Below are positions 4,308-6,183 of a DNA stretch of 6,183 bases, piece after piece. The notes under the pieces were generated by a model that worked only from the letters and a program-made list of their open reading frames with translations, had not been told where the DNA came from and searched no databases. Source of the DNA: Candidatus Poribacteria bacterium (lineage in GTDB: Bacteria > Poribacteria > WGA-4E > WGA-3G); contig RKRO01000076.1 in NCBI GenBank assembly GCA_007571355.1, positions 1 through 6,183 of the forward strand, given 5' to 3'. Numbering within the stretch: the stretch's first letter is position 1; each line of letters opens with the position of its first letter. A program made the translations under genes and the position numbers.

Positions 4308-6183
4308 TTAAGAACTTATCACGGATTTCATGTCCCAGAGCAGGATAGTGCCGTCAAAACTCCCACTCGCTAAGAGCGTGCCGTCGGGTGAAAACGCAAG
4401 ATCCTGGACATCGGTCGGGTGCCCCCAGAAGGTCGCAATATTCTCACCTGTGGCGACTTCCCATAAACGGATAGACACCTTCTCTTGACCTTCTTGCCAC
4501 CAAGAACCAGAGACGAGGTAACGCCCGCAAGGGGAAAATATCAGGGCATTCGGTCGTTGACACGTATCCGGTGGGATTATCGATATGCGGGTCTCATAAG
4601 TTTCCGCATCCCACAAACGTATCTCTCGATGCAGCCCACCAGCAATGATATCGCCAGATGGAGAAAACAGGATTGAATGGACGGTAGACTTATGACTGTA
4701 ACCCTGACTCAGGCGATTTAAGAGGCGCCGGATTTGCCGCGGGTCGCCTCTATACAGAGAAATATCTGATTCCTCGGCTACGGGCAGCGAAACGAGATAT
4801 TCACCACTCTTAAAATCCCAGACGCGCGCTGTGTAATCATCGGATGTTGTGATAACTCGCGGATCCTTCGGATGAAATGCCACGGCTGTAATCCTGTGGG
4901 TGTGTCCGATGAGTCCTCGCAGCTCCCGCCAAGACTCAGCAGACCAGACAGACACGTTTCCATCACTATCTCCGCTAACAAGGTGTTCACCCGTAGGCGA
5001 AAACGCAAGCGCAGTTACATAACGCTGATGTTTGGTAAGTGTCGCAATCGGGGCACCTGAAGCAACACGCAAAACTTCAATCGTCTCGTTGTTGTCTCCA
5101 ATAAGAGTCGCCAATATATCTTCACACGGGGATAAAGCACACCGTCCATCAGAGGAATTAAGTGTTTGCTGTGCTGACCTTTGGGCAACGTCCCAGAACA
5201 CAAGACCGCTTTTGCCGCCATATCCGCTCACCAATGTTTTGCCATCTTGCATAAAAAACAGGGTACAAACCATACCCGTATGCTCCAGGGAAGATGCTAC
5301 CATGGGGGGCGCGTCCGCGTGCCACACGCGCACTTCACGCTCTGTAGCGATTGCGAATTGCTGTCCATTGGAAGAAAACCCGACAACTTTTCTGGCCCTG
5401 TCTCCGTATTCAAAACTATCAAGTTTCTCTCGCCGTGAGGCTTCCCATAGCACCACTTTGTCCTTATACACATCGGCAACTCGCAAGGTCCCATCAGACG
5501 CGTAGGCGGGTATCAACGTATCGCCGTCATAGCCCGAATCCCTCATTTCAAGGGTCTCTTTATCAAGATCCCATACCTGCAACGCAGTCTTCTGATGATG
5601 GGTGGATAGACTACCCACAGCGAGAAACCGACCACAGGGTGAAAAAGCAAGACCTTGTATATGTTTTCGGGACGAATGTTTCAGGAGCGCGATGTGTTCT
5701 TTTGTCTCTATATGCCGGACAGCAAGTGATATTCGACCCGAAACATAGGCGAGATAGTGCCCATCGGGTGAAAAGCAGATTGGAAAACAGGCGGGTAGCC
5801 GTTCCCCTTTTTTCGGGGTCCCGCCGACTGTGAAACTTGCGACGTGCATACCCGTTTCTGTGTGCCATACGGAAACATCCCCATAAGCCTTGCCGGATGC
5901 CGCGAAGTATTGGCTATCCGGTGAGAAGGTAAGTTGGGATGTGTACTCAGAACATCCTCGTATTTTGCTGGTGCACTGCTGCGTTTCTGTCTCCCAGACC
6001 TTAATGATACCGTCCCAGTTGCTGCTGGCAATCCATTGTCCATTGGGTGAAAAGGAGATGGTAGAAACCAGCCCCCTTTCGGTGTCCCACAATGCAATAG
6101 GTTTCATGGTCGGCAGTTCATAAATCCAACATCCAATACGAGTGGCGAGTGCCAGGGATTTGCCATCCGGCGAAAACGCAAAA
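4308..6183 (-). CDS. WD40-repeat beta-propeller protein, 5' end outside window
   Basis: The frame stays open through the right edge, so the first internal ATG (6107) is not the true start: the 25 codons before it encode another blade (FAFSPDG, then CWIYE). I count 14 blade motifs with the pattern F.P.G/D...L..G......VW/LWD, the last one (VQDLAFSPDG to LLWD) ending just before the TAA stop. Fourteen blades fit two seven-bladed propellers, a fold used as a scaffold for protein contacts. Several blades are degenerate, for example LTFSPDS, AYASDGT and CALSPCE. Between the tenth and eleventh visible blades lies an extra stretch of about 30 residues (4686-4781) rich in Arg and Leu. No catalytic domain is visible. 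The N-terminus is missing, so a signal peptide or fused domain cannot be judged. The sigma gene follows 281 bases downstream on the same strand. Partner and function are unknown. Confidence 0.93.
   Translation of the reverse strand, partial: FAFSPDGKSLALATRIGCWIYELPTMKPIALWDTERGLVSTISFSPNGQWIASSNWDGIIKVWETETQQCTSKIRGCSEYTSQLTFSPDSQYFAASGKAYGDVSVWHTETGMHVASFTVGGTPKKGERLPACFPICFSPDGHYLAYVSGRISLAVRHIETKEHIALLKHSSRKHIQGLAFSPCGRFLAVGSLSTHHQKTALQVWDLDKETLEMRDSGYDGDTLIPAYASDGTLRVADVYKDKVVLWEASRREKLDSFEYGDRARKVVGFSSNGQQFAIATEREVRVWHADAPPMVASSLEHTGMVCTLFFMQDGKTLVSGYGGKSGLVFWDVAQRSAQQTLNSSDGRCALSPCEDILATLIGDNNETIEVLRVASGAPIATLTKHQRYVTALAFSPTGEHLVSGDSDGNVSVWSAESWRELRGLIGHTHRITAVAFHPKDPRVITTSDDYTARVWDFKSGEYLVSLPVAEESDISLYRGDPRQIRRLLNRLSQGYSHKSTVHSILFSPSGDIIAGGLHREIRLWDAETYETRISIIPPDTCQRPNALIFSPCGRYLVSGSWWQEGQEKVSIRLWEVATGENIATFWGHPTDVQDLAFSPDGTLLASGSFDGTILLWDMKSVISS

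Noticed and set aside
5032..5833. Plus-strand ORFs of 157 and 160 codons opposite the WD40 gene
   Set aside because: They overlap each other and lie antisense to clear WD40 blades. Their composition is typical of shadow frames.

Overview
The window looks like bacterial chromosome from an uncultured lineage with a taste for WD40 proteins and sigma factors carrying extra C-terminal domains. The style of the sigma factor (ECF core, one membrane helix, external tail) and of the WD40 blades (repeated FSPDG motifs) resembles Candidatus Poribacteria. Planctomycetes-like bacteria are the main alternative. This is my impression from protein style; no marker gene here proves it.

All convincing genes are on the minus strand, so the window reads from right to left. 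At the right edge (4308-6183) is a WD40 protein gene whose 5' end lies outside the window. It shows 14 blade motifs, which fits two seven-bladed propellers. A gap of 281 bases (4027-4307) follows, with weak promoter candidates. Next comes a compact four-gene cluster: a membrane-anchored ECF-type sigma factor (2704-4026), a secreted protein (1728-2687, GTG start), a 58-residue single-helix membrane peptide (1540-1716) and a second secreted protein (405-1529). Gaps inside the cluster are 16, 11 and 10 bases, so it is probably one operon. It ends at a terminator-like hairpin (345-369).

The two secreted proteins are paralogues. Both have a signal peptide cut at AFA|Q after residue 27, a VDPRRWL motif, and a C-terminal block FTVDIPD followed by LSK.EFLQ.YG. 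The downstream copy differs by a stretch of three 13-residue repeats. These are encoded by 39-bp DNA units containing a palindromic core, as if a small palindromic repeat had expanded in frame inside the gene.

The cluster suggests a signalling unit in the cell envelope. The sigma factor carries its own transmembrane and external domain, and is made together with two exported proteins and a membrane peptide that could sense or relay an envelope signal. The sigma activity is well supported. The relay model is inference.

The left 404 bases hold no convincing gene. They contain the terminator, a pair of about 20-bp imperfect inverted repeats (109-129 and 312-333) enclosing a 51-codon ORF and a 9-bp hairpin, and a good minus-strand promoter (71-99) pointing off the left edge.
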